DNA from: Bacillota bacterium
GTDB taxonomy: Bacteria; Bacillota; Clostridia; Acetivibrionales; DSM-1351
Direction of reading: 5' to 3'
Length of the DNA stretch: 35,759 nucleotides
NCBI GenBank assembly: GCA_023393115.1
Contig: JAEWMS010000065.1
Span: forward strand, 1 to 35,759
Numbering within the stretch: position 1 is the stretch's first letter; each line of letters opens with the position of its first letter. The position numbers and the translations under genes were made by a program. Below, one piece after another: positions 23,108 through 31,843 of this stretch. The notes below the pieces were generated by a model, which was not told the DNA's origin, made no database searches, and saw nothing but the letters and a program-made list of their open reading frames with translations.

Positions 23108-24670
23108 TTAACCAAGAATTTTTTTCAAATCTGCATCAGGAGTTGATACAGGACTGATATTGTAGTTTTCAACAAGAATGTTAAGTACATTTGGAGAAAT
23201 AAATGCCGGTAGAGTAGGTCCAAGGTAAATATTCTTAAGACCGAGAGAAAGTAATGTTAAGAGAATACATACAGCCTTCTGCTCATACCATGACAGTACA
23301 AGTGACAATGGTAATTCATTAATATCACATTCAAAAGCACTTGCAAGTGCTGATGCAACCTGAATTGCGCTGTAAGCGTCATTACACTGTCCCATATCCA
23401 TAATTCTTGGGAGACCACCAATTTCTCCGATATCAAGATCGTTAAATCTGAACTTACCGCAAGCCAGTGTTAAAATAATAGTATCCTTTGGTGTCTTCTG
23501 TACAAATTCTGTATAGTAGTTTCTACCTACTTTTGCACCATCACAGCCTCCAACCAGGAAGAAATGTTTAATAGCTCCGGCTTTTACTGCTTCAATAACC
23601 TTATCAGCTACTGAAAGAACTGTACCTCTTGCAAAACCTGTAGTAACAGTATCTCCGCCGTTAATACCAGTCATTCTCTTATCTTCTGCATAACCACCCA
23701 ATTCCAAAGCCTTATTAATAACAGGTGTAAAATCCTTGTTATCATCAATATGAACCATTTCAGGGTATGCAACAACTTCTGTTGTAAATACTCTGTCATG
23801 ATAGCTTGGCTTGGTTGGCATCAAGCAGTTTGTTGTAAATAGAACTGCACCAGGAATATTGTCAAATTCCTTTTGCTGATTCTGCCATGCTGTTCCGAAA
23901 TTACCCTTCAGATGAGGATATGCCTTGAGCTTTGGATATGCATGAGCAGGAAGCATTTCACCGTGGGTATAAATGTTAATGCCCTTATCCTTTGTCTGTT
24001 CAAGCAGTAAATATAAATCATAGAGATCGTGACCTGAGATTACGATAAATGGACCTTTTTCAATGGTCAGCGGCACTTTGGTGGGAACCGGAGTTCCATA
24101 GGTTTCAGTGTTTGCCTGGTCTAACATGGCCATGCATGTGAGATTTACCTTACCAGTTTCCAATACAATAGGAAGCAAAGCATCAGCATTCAAGTCCTCT
24201 CCGATTGCACTGAGTGCTTTATAGAAGAAATCGTTTACTTCATCATTGCTGTAGCCCAGTACCAATGCATGATATGCATAAGCTGCCATACCTCGTATTC
24301 CGAAAAGAATCAGTGACTTTAAGGAACGAATATCTTCGTTGTCGTCCCAAAGTTTGTTCATATCATAGTTATCTGAGAATGTTGAACCCAATTGAAGCTT
24401 TTCTTTTTCAATATTAGCAATCTGTCTTTTAATTGAAGCATTGTCGAAGCTTACGTTTGTGATTGTTGTAAACAGACCTTCTATAACAACTTTATGTGTC
24501 TGTGCTGTAGGCTTTCCTTTCTCTGCTGCTCTTGCCAGACCAACTAAAGCACCTGTTAGTTCATCCTGAAAATTTGAGGTATCAGCCTTCTTACCACATA
24601 CACCTGCAGCTCCGGTACAACCCTTTCCTCCTGCAGTTTGTTCACATTGAAAACAAAACATTTCTGACAT
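23108..24670 (-). CDS. hcp: Hybrid cluster protein / hydroxylamine reductase
   Basis: The 520-residue cytoplasmic Fe-S protein carries N-terminal cysteines C6, C9, C18 and C25 for the cubane cluster (CFQCEQTAGG...). The hybrid Fe-S-O cluster ligand set includes GHD, HGEMLPAH, FTTNCLMP, GGCDGAK, LACGKFRFN and MGQCNDAYS. Hcp reduces nitric oxide (and, in vitro, hydroxylamine) and protects against nitrosative stress. No hcr reductase gene is next to it. ATG 24670 follows AAGGAGG. A divergent Crp/Fnr regulator suggests its control. Confidence 0.95.
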   Translation of the reverse strand: MSEMFCFQCEQTAGGKGCTGAAGVCGKKADTSNFQDELTGALVGLARAAEKGKPTAQTHKVVIEGLFTTITNVSFDNASIKRQIANIEKEKLQLGSTFSDNYDMNKLWDDNEDIRSLKSLILFGIRGMAAYAYHALVLGYSNDEVNDFFYKALSAIGEDLNADALLPIVLETGKVNLTCMAMLDQANTETYGTPVPTKVPLTIEKGPFIVISGHDLYDLYLLLEQTKDKGINIYTHGEMLPAHAYPKLKAYPHLKGNFGTAWQNQQKEFDNIPGAVLFTTNCLMPTKPSYHDRVFTTEVVAYPEMVHIDDNKDFTPVINKALELGGYAEDKRMTGINGGDTVTTGFARGTVLSVADKVIEAVKAGAIKHFFLVGGCDGAKVGRNYYTEFVQKTPKDTIILTLACGKFRFNDLDIGEIGGLPRIMDMGQCNDAYSAIQVASALASAFECDINELPLSLVLSWYEQKAVCILLTLLSLGLKNIYLGPTLPAFISPNVLNILVENYNISPVSTPDADLKKILG

Positions 24671-24734
24671 AAAAAATAGCCTCCTTATATTCCATTACTT
24701 TTATTTTGATTTTTTAATCTGTCGTTTTTTGTGA

Positions 24735-24763
24735 TTGACTTTATGTGCTTATTGTACTAGACT
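24735..24763 (+). promoter_or_regulatory. Candidate promoter of the Crp/Fnr regulator
   Basis: TTGACT (24735-24740) and TAGACT (24758-24763) are spaced by 17 bases. Confidence 0.5.
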
Positions 24764-24778
24764 TATGACATTAAATCG

Positions 24779-24792
24779 GTTGCATTTGCAAC
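24779..24792. promoter_or_regulatory. Palindromic operator candidate in the hcp/regulator spacer
   Basis: GTTGCA-TT-TGCAAC is a perfect inverted repeat just downstream of the predicted start of transcription and touching the AAGGAG ribosome binding site of the regulator gene, a position suited to autorepression. Crp/Fnr proteins bind such two-fold sites. Confidence 0.55.
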
Positions 24793-24805
24793 AAGGAGAA
24801 AATTT

Positions 24806-25480
24806 ATGAAAAAATATTACGGTCTGTTGAAAAAAGTTACTATTTTCGAAAATATAGATGAAAGCCAGTTTGATAGTCTCCTGGGCTGTCTTGGTGGCAA
24901 AACACAGGAGTATAATAAAAATGAAGTAATTTTTATGGCCGAAAGTAGATTAACTTCGGTGGGTATAATTCTTTCGGGTTCGGCCCAGATTGTAAAGGAG
25001 GATATAATGGGCAACAGAACCATTATGTCGGAGCTTTCGGAGGGGGATATGTTTGGAGAGGCTTTTGCCTGTGCTAATATAGGTCAAATACCTGTTACAG
25101 TCCTCACTACTACAGGCTGCAAGGTACTGTTTATTCAGTTCAACAGGATTGTTACCACCTGTAGTTCAGCTTGCAGCTTTCATACTACACTAATAAAAAA
25201 TATGCTTCAATTGATAGCTCAAAAAAACATACTGTTAAACAACAGAATGGATATTCTGTCACAAAGAACAACCCGCGAGAAGCTTATAGCTTATTTGACC
25301 ATGCAGATGAAAAAACACGGTAAAAACAAGTTTAAGATACCCTTTTCCAGAGATGAGCTTGCAGATTTTCTTTGCGTCAATCGAAGTGCCTTATCAAGAG
25401 AACTCAGTAATATGCGAAATGAAAATCTACTCACCTTTAATAAAAACGAGTTTGATATTAACAAAAATGCCTTTAATTAA
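24806..25480 (+). CDS. Crp/Fnr-family regulator, probable controller of hcp
   Basis: The 224-residue protein has a cyclic-nucleotide-binding-fold domain (residues about 10-120: LSGSAQIVKEDIMGNRTI, LSEGDMFGEAFAC), a dimerisation helix, and a winged helix-turn-helix (IPFSRDELADFLCVNRSALSRELSNM). The cysteines (28, 86, 103, 116, 120) do not form the N-terminal four-Cys cluster of Fnr, so direct [4Fe-4S] oxygen sensing is unlikely; HcpR-type NO sensing is possible. It is divergent from hcp with a palindrome between them. Confidence 0.88.
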   Translation: MKKYYGLLKKVTIFENIDESQFDSLLGCLGGKTQEYNKNEVIFMAESRLTSVGIILSGSAQIVKEDIMGNRTIMSELSEGDMFGEAFACANIGQIPVTVLTTTGCKVLFIQFNRIVTTCSSACSFHTTLIKNMLQLIAQKNILLNNRMDILSQRTTREKLIAYLTMQMKKHGKNKFKIPFSRDELADFLCVNRSALSRELSNMRNENLLTFNKNEFDINKNAFN

Positions 25481-25491
25481 TAGTTATGTAA

Positions 25492-25520
25492 TTGTTTTAA
25501 GCCCTTCATTATGATATAAT
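25492..25520 (+). promoter_or_regulatory. Promoter of the SPFH gene
   Basis: TTGTTT (25492-25497) and a perfect TATAAT (25515-25520) are spaced by 17 bases, about 32 bp before the start codon. Confidence 0.75.
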
Positions 25521-25551
25521 TTTTAGCAAAATAAGGTTTGAGGTGCAAAGT

Positions 25552-26694
25552 ATGGCTATTATAGACAGAGTGAAATTCGATGGCCTTAGAAGTAGAGATT
25601 GGATCGTGTATAAGTATCCTTCGGAGGATCTTGTGTACGGGACGCAGCTTATTGTTGGAGAAGGGCAGGTAGCAGTATTTGTAAAAGGCGGTACTATATG
25701 CGATGTATTTAATTCAGGAACATATACATTGGATGCCAAAAACCTACCTATTCTCAAATCTATAGTAAATTTGCCTTTTGGCGGGAAAACTCCTCTTTCA
25801 GCTGAAATATACTTTTTAAATATATCAACAAAGCTGGATATTTATTGGGGGACCTCCGATCCCATACAAATAATAGATCCTAAGTATTACACCAAGTTAA
25901 GAGTCAGAGCTTTTGGCCAGATGGGTCTGAAGATAAACGATTCCATCAAATTTTTTACTGAGCTTATTGGAGTAGTCGGACCGGCTGAAATAGTAAAATT
26001 TGATGTTATAATGGATTACTTCAAAGGAATTCTGGTTCAAAAGATTAAAACAATTATTGCCAACATAATTATTAATGAGAAGATTTCTGCATTGGAAATT
26101 ACTGCGAGGCTTGATTCAATTTCACACCTTGCAAAGGATAAAATCTCAGCGGAGTTTAGTAAATATGGTCTTACTGCAGTGAACTTTTTTATTAAGTCCA
26201 TAAATTTCCCTGATGAGGATTTTGAAGAAATAAATGATATACTCAAAAGTCGAGCTGAGTTCGAGATTATGGGAGATAACCGCTATGTTACAAAGCGTTC
26301 CTTTGATGTATATGACAGTGCAGCTTCAAACGACTCAGGAGTTGCTGGTACAATTATCACCAGTAATGTAGGGTCTGGTATGGGGATACCTCTGGTTAAT
26401 GATATTGTTAATGAAATATCAACCTTTATCAATCCCCGTTCAGTAATTGATAATGCTACTGTAGCATGTCCTGCATGTAATTTCCAGAACCCTGTGAATT
26501 CAAAGTTCTGTAGTGAATGCGGCAGTACTCTTGAAACTAATACAAAACAGTGTTCAACCTGTGGGAATACAGTTCCTGGAAATGCTAAATTCTGCACTAA
26601 ATGCGGAGCTTCCTTGGGATCAAAGACCTGTTCCTGTGGTGCCTCAATTTCAGGTAATGTGAACTTTTGCCCTGAATGTGGTAAAAAGATTTAG
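25552..26694 (+). CDS. SPFH-domain protein with C-terminal zinc ribbons (YdjI-like)
   Basis: The 380-residue form starts at ATG 25552, with GAGGTG 6 bases upstream. Residues about 20-240 form the SPFH/virion-core-protein domain (EDLVYGTQLIVGEGQVAVFV, KLRVRAFGQMGLKI, KYGLTAVNFFIKSINFPDE). A Ser/Gly linker leads to three zinc ribbons in the last 75 residues: CPAC...CSEC, CSTC...CTKC and CSCG...CPEC. The family resembles B. subtilis YdjI, a membrane-associated scaffold linked to PspA-type envelope stress. It lies upstream of a zinc-ribbon/TM2 protein in the same direction, probably a functional pair. Confidence 0.88.
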   Translation: MAIIDRVKFDGLRSRDWIVYKYPSEDLVYGTQLIVGEGQVAVFVKGGTICDVFNSGTYTLDAKNLPILKSIVNLPFGGKTPLSAEIYFLNISTKLDIYWGTSDPIQIIDPKYYTKLRVRAFGQMGLKINDSIKFFTELIGVVGPAEIVKFDVIMDYFKGILVQKIKTIIANIIINEKISALEITARLDSISHLAKDKISAEFSKYGLTAVNFFIKSINFPDEDFEEINDILKSRAEFEIMGDNRYVTKRSFDVYDSAASNDSGVAGTIITSNVGSGMGIPLVNDIVNEISTFINPRSVIDNATVACPACNFQNPVNSKFCSECGSTLETNTKQCSTCGNTVPGNAKFCTKCGASLGSKTCSCGASISGNVNFCPECGKKI

Positions 26695-26773
26695 TTACTT
26701 CTATTATATATAAGGTATAAACGCGTATGTATATTGTGTATCAATTTAATTAATGTTAATGTTGGAGGTTAAT

Positions 26774-27256
26774 ATGTCAGATAATGTTTGTCCGCAATGT
26801 GGTGCACCAAACGCACCGGGATCAGGAGAATGCAAGTACTGTGGGGAAGTCTTCGCGGTGAATACTGCTGCCCAGCAAAACTTTCAAAGGCCTGCAGGTC
26901 AGCAGCCTCCATTTCAGCAGCAGCAAAACCGTCAGCAGCAGTTTCATCAACCATTTCAGCAGCCGGTACATCCAAATGCAGGTATGCAGCACAATTTTCA
27001 TTATCAGCAAATGATTAATGAAGGTATAAGTCCTGCATGGCCTATTAAGAATAAAATAGCGGCAGGTATATTGGGTATTTTCCTCGGGGGACTCGGTATT
27101 CACAAGTTTTACATGGGTAAAGTGGGAATGGGAATTTTATTTCTATTGTTTTGCTGGACCGGGATTCCTGCTATTATAGGATTTATTGAAGGAATTATCT
27201 ATCTATGCTCAAATGAGCATAACTTCTGTATTAAGCATCAAGTCAGGACCAGATAA
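26774..27256 (+). CDS. Zinc-ribbon, Gln-rich, TM2-domain membrane protein
   Basis: The 160-residue protein starts at ATG 26774 behind GGAGGT. It has an N-terminal zinc ribbon (CPQCGAPNAPGSGECKYCG), a Gln/Pro/Phe-rich low-complexity linker (about 35-80), and a TM2 domain in the C-terminal 65 residues: two hydrophobic helices joined by the conserved GIHKFYMGK turn. It shares the zinc-ribbon module with the preceding SPFH protein, 79 bp upstream, suggesting the two work at the same membrane site. Role unknown. Confidence 0.88.
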   Translation: MSDNVCPQCGAPNAPGSGECKYCGEVFAVNTAAQQNFQRPAGQQPPFQQQQNRQQQFHQPFQQPVHPNAGMQHNFHYQQMINEGISPAWPIKNKIAAGILGIFLGGLGIHKFYMGKVGMGILFLLFCWTGIPAIIGFIEGIIYLCSNEHNFCIKHQVRTR

Positions 27257-27274
27257 ACTCAAACAGAATACACT

Positions 27275-27319
27275 AAAAGGCTTTTATCCCTTAACTAATT
27301 GGGTAAAAGCCTTTTCTTT
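27275..27319. terminator. Bidirectional terminator
   Basis: AAAAGGCTTTTATCCC (27275-27290) pairs with GGGTAAAAGCCTTTT (27301-27315) with one bulge and a 10-base loop, with T-rich flanks on each strand. It serves the TM2 gene and the convergent radical SAM gene. Confidence 0.85.
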
Positions 27320-28247
27320 ATCCCATTATATAAGCCCTATCCTCATCACTGATATTACCCACATATACATTGTTGAGTTTTTCCTTCAACTGTCGGTATG
27401 CCTTCTTCATATCTTCAATATCTGTTATTGGTCTGCTCATCTTGTATCTTGGGAAGTAACGTGATACGTGAAGAACAATATCCTTGTTTACAGAAGATAT
27501 AAAATCGCCTAGTTTGTCCAAGGTTTCATGACTGTTGTTTTCACCTGGGATAAGAAGAGTTGTCACTTCAACATGGCAGCCCTCTCTGTCGGCAATTCTG
27601 ATTGTTTCCATTACCGGGCCCATTTTGCCGAGGCATATGCTTTTATAGAATTCTTCATCTCCCTTTAAATCTATATTCATGGCATCAACAATGGGCAGCA
27701 GCAATTTAAGAGGTTCTTCTGTAATATAGCCGTTTGTAACTAAAACGATCTTGTGTTCACTGTTCCTTTTCTTAATTTCTCTTGAAACATCGTAAACATA
27801 TTCGTACCAAATAGATGGCTCATTGTAAGTGAAAGCCAGACCTATGCTGTTTTCATTCCTGAGACTTATTTCGGCCATTTCCTCAGCAGAAACATATTCG
27901 CTTTCAGGTCTGTACTGTGAAATAGAGTAGTTCTGACAGAAGCTGCACTTGAAGTTGCAGCCGAAGGTTCCGATGGAAAGTATATTACTCTCGGGGTGGA
28001 AATGGTACAAGGGTTTTTTTATTACTGGGTCAAGAGACGCCGATGTGATTTCACCGTAATTTAACGTATACAGTTTTAGTTGGCCCTCAGACTCACTGCA
28101 CTGTCTAACACCACAGAAGCCCACGTGTTCTTTTTCAATAAGGCAGTAATGCGGGCATAGTACACATCTTATCTTTCCGTTTTCAGGGTGAAAAAACATA
28201 GCCTCTCTTTTTGATGCAGGAACTGAATGTTGCTTCGCCCTTTTCAT
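27318..28247 (-). CDS. amrS: AmmeMemoRadiSam system radical SAM enzyme
   Basis: The 309-residue protein carries the radical SAM motif CNFKCSFC (Cys97, Cys101, Cys104) preceded by IGTFG, and extra N-terminal cysteines in CVLCPHYC (28, 31, 35) and FCGVRQC (45, 50) typical of the PflA-like AmrS family. TYNEPSIWYEYVYDV and DLKGDEEFY are family signatures. It overlaps the upstream gene by 4 bases (ATGA), so the two are translationally coupled. The modified substrate of this system is not known. Confidence 0.93.
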   Translation of the reverse strand: MKRAKQHSVPASKREAMFFHPENGKIRCVLCPHYCLIEKEHVGFCGVRQCSESEGQLKLYTLNYGEITSASLDPVIKKPLYHFHPESNILSIGTFGCNFKCSFCQNYSISQYRPESEYVSAEEMAEISLRNENSIGLAFTYNEPSIWYEYVYDVSREIKKRNSEHKIVLVTNGYITEEPLKLLLPIVDAMNIDLKGDEEFYKSICLGKMGPVMETIRIADREGCHVEVTTLLIPGENNSHETLDKLGDFISSVNKDIVLHVSRYFPRYKMSRPITDIEDMKKAYRQLKEKLNNVYVGNISDEDRAYIMG

Positions 28248-29641
28248 TCCTTCACCTCTTTGAATCTCTCCACTTTAAACCTCTCTATTTCATAAGGCTC
28301 ATTCTTTCTGATTCCGGCCTTCTGTAGTGCTATTGAGACTTGTTCCTCACTTGAGTCTATACCCTCAAGCATTGGAAGTAACAATCCCCTTTTTCGTCCG
28401 CTTGTGACTATTACTCCATAATTATGGGGATCCAATTCCTCAAAGCAGCATTTTTCTGCCGGATACAGCAAATCTACCGAGATATCCAGCTGGTATAGTT
28501 CATCCTCTCTTAAGGGTGAAAATCTTTGATCGTTTAAAGCAGCCGAAAGTGAATTATTGAGAATTTCTTCACCAATAGAATCCGTTACGGCCTCAATGGT
28601 TCCAATACACCCCCTTAATTCACCGGACAGTTTTAACGATACAAATACTCCTTTTCTATCGTCTAGTAATTCTTTATCTCCAATATCCTTTACTGTCAAT
28701 GCTTTTCCGGTTTTAAAGTAATTCTCCAGATTCCTTCTGGCCAGCCTTGTATATGAAGGTCCTTCGATTAATCTTTTGGCATGGCTTACTTTTCCAAGAT
28801 TTTTTATACTATCGTATATGGATTGTCCTTCAGAGACATTAAAACGAGCAACACCATACCCTACGCCAAATGGGCCCTCATAGCTCAATATTTCGGCTTT
28901 TGCTGTCTTTCCGTCAAGGGTGCCCGCCAATATATAAAGTGATCGCAGGCCGCATTCTCCCGCTTCACTTACCATAGTTTTATCCAGAGAAAACAAGCCA
29001 GTTAAATCGCCCTGCTCGAGGAGTTCCATAAGGCGGGCATCAAATTCAGCTCCATGGGGGCTGTATGGATAGGGTCCGTCCTTAGTAAGTCGGTGGGACA
29101 GGTCCCCTGAGGCAATAACAGCTGCTTGTGCTCCAGACTTTACACATGCCTTCTCTACAGCCATTCCAAATGCGTAAAGTTCAATGGGTGAAAGCATTCC
29201 ATAGGTTATATGAACAATTTTATAGTCTTGCAGTTTCTTAATAAAATACAAAGGAACAGCTGCCCCATGGTCAAGGGTTAATGGCACCTTATAGGCCCTG
29301 GCATTTTCCGTGTTCAAGGCAACAGCAGCTATTCCGGCCTTTTCGGACTCATTAATGATTTCATGGGTTAGCTGTAAATTGACTTTGATATCAAAAGTCA
29401 CCTTTTTAGCCCCAAAATTACCGAAATCACCGGTAAGATTATCGACTTCCATGAGTGCTACAGCATCACTAAATACAGTTCCATGAGGTGTTATTATTAT
29501 GATTGTATCTATGCCAGCACTATCGATTTCTTTCCCAATGGCGTTACAGCTGTCTAGAGTTCTCTGAATCAGTATTTCCTGCCCTTTCCCAACCTCGGGA
29601 ATTATCAAAGGTGGGTGAGGCATTAAAAAATATCCTTTCAT
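28244..29641 (-). CDS. AmmeMemoRadiSam fusion: MEMO1-like domain plus AMMECR1 domain
   Basis: The 465-residue protein joins two families often found as separate genes. Residues 1 to about 270 are the MEMO1/class III extradiol-dioxygenase-like domain (AmrB), with His residues in MPHPPLIIPE (9), TPHGT (53) and LDHGAAVP (125) and the ASGDLSHRL segment (177-185). Residues about 290-465 are the AMMECR1 domain (AmrA), with RLARRNLENYF and the hallmark LRGCIGT (342-348). It is the first gene of the pair with the radical SAM enzyme. A conserved role is inferred from co-occurrence, but the reaction is unknown. Confidence 0.93.
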   Translation of the reverse strand: MKGYFLMPHPPLIIPEVGKGQEILIQRTLDSCNAIGKEIDSAGIDTIIIITPHGTVFSDAVALMEVDNLTGDFGNFGAKKVTFDIKVNLQLTHEIINESEKAGIAAVALNTENARAYKVPLTLDHGAAVPLYFIKKLQDYKIVHITYGMLSPIELYAFGMAVEKACVKSGAQAAVIASGDLSHRLTKDGPYPYSPHGAEFDARLMELLEQGDLTGLFSLDKTMVSEAGECGLRSLYILAGTLDGKTAKAEILSYEGPFGVGYGVARFNVSEGQSIYDSIKNLGKVSHAKRLIEGPSYTRLARRNLENYFKTGKALTVKDIGDKELLDDRKGVFVSLKLSGELRGCIGTIEAVTDSIGEEILNNSLSAALNDQRFSPLREDELYQLDISVDLLYPAEKCCFEELDPHNYGVIVTSGRKRGLLLPMLEGIDSSEEQVSIALQKAGIRKNEPYEIERFKVERFKEVKE

Positions 29642-29711
29642 AATAAGCCTCCATGGTAATTATTAATCATATTATACTCCAAAAGCTACATTGTTATAAT
29701 ACACTGTATTT

Positions 29712-30284
29712 CTAGCCTAATAGTTTAATCAACTCATTTGTATTTTTTAGCCCGAGTTTTTTCAGAATACTGGTTTTTTGATTTGAAATGGTCTTGTTTG
29801 CTGACTTTATTTCTATGTTCTTTCCAATGAGCATATCAAGGACACTTCTTTCAGCAACGGACAATTCGTCCAGAATAAGCTTTCTTAATAAAAGTTGATG
29901 AGGAGTAATTCCACTGGCAACACTTCTTACAGTTCCGCACAGTATGGGAAATTGGCTTTTATACAGGTAGTCAGATGCAAAGGCCTTTTTAACTGCATAT
30001 TCAAGTATTATTTCTGATTCCTGGGACGTGAGTATTATGATCTTTGCCCCAGTCTCAAGCCTTATATCCTTAGCAATATTCAAACCGTCCAATTCAGAAT
30101 TGGAAAGATTCAGGTCCATGAGCACAATATGTGGCATATGTCGACAGGCTAGTTCAAAAGCAGCTGTTGTATCTGAAGCAATTCCGACACATTGGAAATC
30201 CGGTTCTTTTGACAACTCTTGTTTAATAAGATAAGCAAAATCTGTGTCGTCTTCTACAATTAACACCTTTATCAAGCTGTTCAT
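29712..30284 (-). CDS. Response regulator with C-terminal helix-turn-helix
   Basis: The 190-residue protein has an N-terminal receiver (acidic pocket EDD 11-13, phosphoacceptor Asp57 in VLMDLNLS, Thr87 and a Lys near 109) and a divergent NarL/LuxR-like domain at about 140-190 (LSVAERSVLDMLIGKNI...ISNQKTSILKKLGLKN). The first HTH helix departs from the usual NKEIA pattern. It starts 2 bp after the histidine kinase stop and forms one operon with it. Confidence 0.88.
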   Translation of the reverse strand: MNSLIKVLIVEDDTDFAYLIKQELSKEPDFQCVGIASDTTAAFELACRHMPHIVLMDLNLSNSELDGLNIAKDIRLETGAKIIILTSQESEIILEYAVKKAFASDYLYKSQFPILCGTVRSVASGITPHQLLLRKLILDELSVAERSVLDMLIGKNIEIKSANKTISNQKTSILKKLGLKNTNELIKLLG

Positions 30285-30286
30285 TA

Positions 30287-31669
30287 TTAACCCACCTCTT
30301 TTCTTCTTATTCTTTTAATTGGGAAACAAAGAATGAACCTTGTTAAACCTTTTTGGCTAAATACTTGTATTGACCCGTCATGAGCTTCCATTACAGCTTT
30401 ACAGTAAGGTAAACCAATTCCAAAATTAATGTTGTTTTTCTTTGTTGTAAAAAACGGCAGAAAGAGCTTTTCCATATCTTCCCTGCTTATTCCTAATCCG
30501 TCATCGCATATTTCAATACAGTAGAATTCGCTTTTTTTATAGGCTGAAACCTCTATTTTGCCATTTCCGGTAACTGCCTCTGATGAATTCTTGATGAGGT
30601 TGTAAATTACTTCAACCACCGCTTGACCATCGCATTTTATATGCACATCCTCCCTTAGATTTACATATAGTCTAATTTCTCTTTTCTGGAGTGGCTTGAA
30701 GGCTTCAAGAGCATCATTTATCATATTGGATGCGCTGCACAAATCATTTCCGGCCATTTTAGGAGCGAGACATTTATTTGCCTTTTCAGTAAAATTAACC
30801 AGTTGTTTGATAGATCGTTCAATAATATCAAGCTCCACCATCTGCTTGTCCCCTAGCTTTTTTCTGAGGCTTTCCACTGACCAGTTAATTTTTGTCACCT
30901 GATTTTTAAGTAAATGGTTTATATACTGCATATTGGAGTTGACAGATTCCATTTTAGAATTCCAGTCGTACTTGACCAATGATACCTTCAAGCCCATGAT
31001 TCCTTCCTTATAGGCCATATATGCATAAAATAGCAAAACAGCCAATACGACAAACTCGTTATACTTCCATACTTTTTTTAGCCAGTCTAAATCAAGAGTA
31101 TGTATTATGAATATTGAAAATAGCCAGAAGAAATAAGGTACTACAAATACTTTAATTATTATCCGCTTTGTTCGTCGTATTTTTTCGTCCGACTCATTTT
31201 TTATACCTCGATGCATTATGATAAAGCCAGCCATACTATAACTGATATTATATGCCGACATTACATACCAGAAATCCCTTCTATGCAATTGATAATGCTT
31301 AAAATATAACGGACAGTATATTATTAATAGAATTGATATTAAGATAACCGTGCTGAATTGAACCAGAAGAATAACCTTTTTATCACAGTCGTCATAGCCG
31401 GCAAAATACATTGACATTGTAATGAAACATAAGGGTAAGAGAAGATATAGTACAGCAATAAGGCAACTGTTTATGGTAACATAAAGTTCGGAGCTTATAC
31501 CAGGGTATAGCTTAATAAGTACAGGAACAAGCTTTTCATTCAAATATTCCTTAAGGGTACCAATTGAAGCTATTAATAAACAGTATGCAACCCATTTGTT
31601 GGTTTTATTCCCAAGTCCTGAATAAATCAAAAAAATAGCCAGTACCCATAATGTAAGAGTAAATATCAT
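30287..31669 (-). CDS. Membrane histidine kinase
   Basis: The 460-residue protein has about seven transmembrane helices in residues 1-220, suggesting an integral-membrane sensor. A phospho-acceptor candidate His252 lies in YINHLLKNQVTKI, and a GHKL ATPase domain follows with N box NLIKNSSEAV (357-366), DDGLGI (389-394) and FGIGL (416-420). The 'HxxxN' after the His resembles sporulation/agr-type kinases more than classic HisKA. It phosphorylates the response regulator encoded immediately downstream. The signal is unknown. Neighbours do not reveal the target genes. Confidence 0.9.
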   Translation of the reverse strand: MIFTLTLWVLAIFLIYSGLGNKTNKWVAYCLLIASIGTLKEYLNEKLVPVLIKLYPGISSELYVTINSCLIAVLYLLLPLCFITMSMYFAGYDDCDKKVILLVQFSTVILISILLIIYCPLYFKHYQLHRRDFWYVMSAYNISYSMAGFIIMHRGIKNESDEKIRRTKRIIIKVFVVPYFFWLFSIFIIHTLDLDWLKKVWKYNEFVVLAVLLFYAYMAYKEGIMGLKVSLVKYDWNSKMESVNSNMQYINHLLKNQVTKINWSVESLRKKLGDKQMVELDIIERSIKQLVNFTEKANKCLAPKMAGNDLCSASNMINDALEAFKPLQKREIRLYVNLREDVHIKCDGQAVVEVIYNLIKNSSEAVTGNGKIEVSAYKKSEFYCIEICDDGLGISREDMEKLFLPFFTTKKNNINFGIGLPYCKAVMEAHDGSIQVFSQKGLTRFILCFPIKRIRRKEVG

Positions 31670-31796
31670 AAAACCCTACCTGATGCTCTTATTTGATGTC
31701 AAGTTAATTTTATCATAAAACCATTAGGATACAATAACATAAATGTTATATTTTCCTATATTTTTAGAATAAATGACACTTACTGTCGAAGCAAGA
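31670..31796. other. Short spacer
   Basis: AT-rich region upstream of the kinase operon and downstream of the alcohol dehydrogenase. It presumably holds the kinase promoter; I cannot assign one. Confidence 0.4.
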
Positions 31797-31831
31797 AAAA
31801 GCCTGCACTAAACAACAATTTAATGCAGGCT
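31797..31831 (-). terminator. Terminator of the alcohol dehydrogenase gene
   Basis: On the minus strand AGCCTGCATTAAA pairs with TTTAGTGCAGGCT (one mismatch), loop TTGTTG, followed by TTTTTCTT. Confidence 0.85.
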
Positions 31832-31843
31832 GATATTTATTAT

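Noticed and set aside
23108..24670. CRISPR or tandem repeat signals from recurrent short words
   Set aside because: The window contains no regularly spaced repeat array; all recurrent words fall in coding or A/T-rich sequence.
25509..25757. Minus-strand frame over the SPFH start
   Set aside because: Antisense to a well-supported gene with its own promoter.
26822..27103. Frames antisense to and overlapping the TM2 gene
   Set aside because: They are by-products of the Gln/Pro-rich repeat (CAG/CAA) coding strand.
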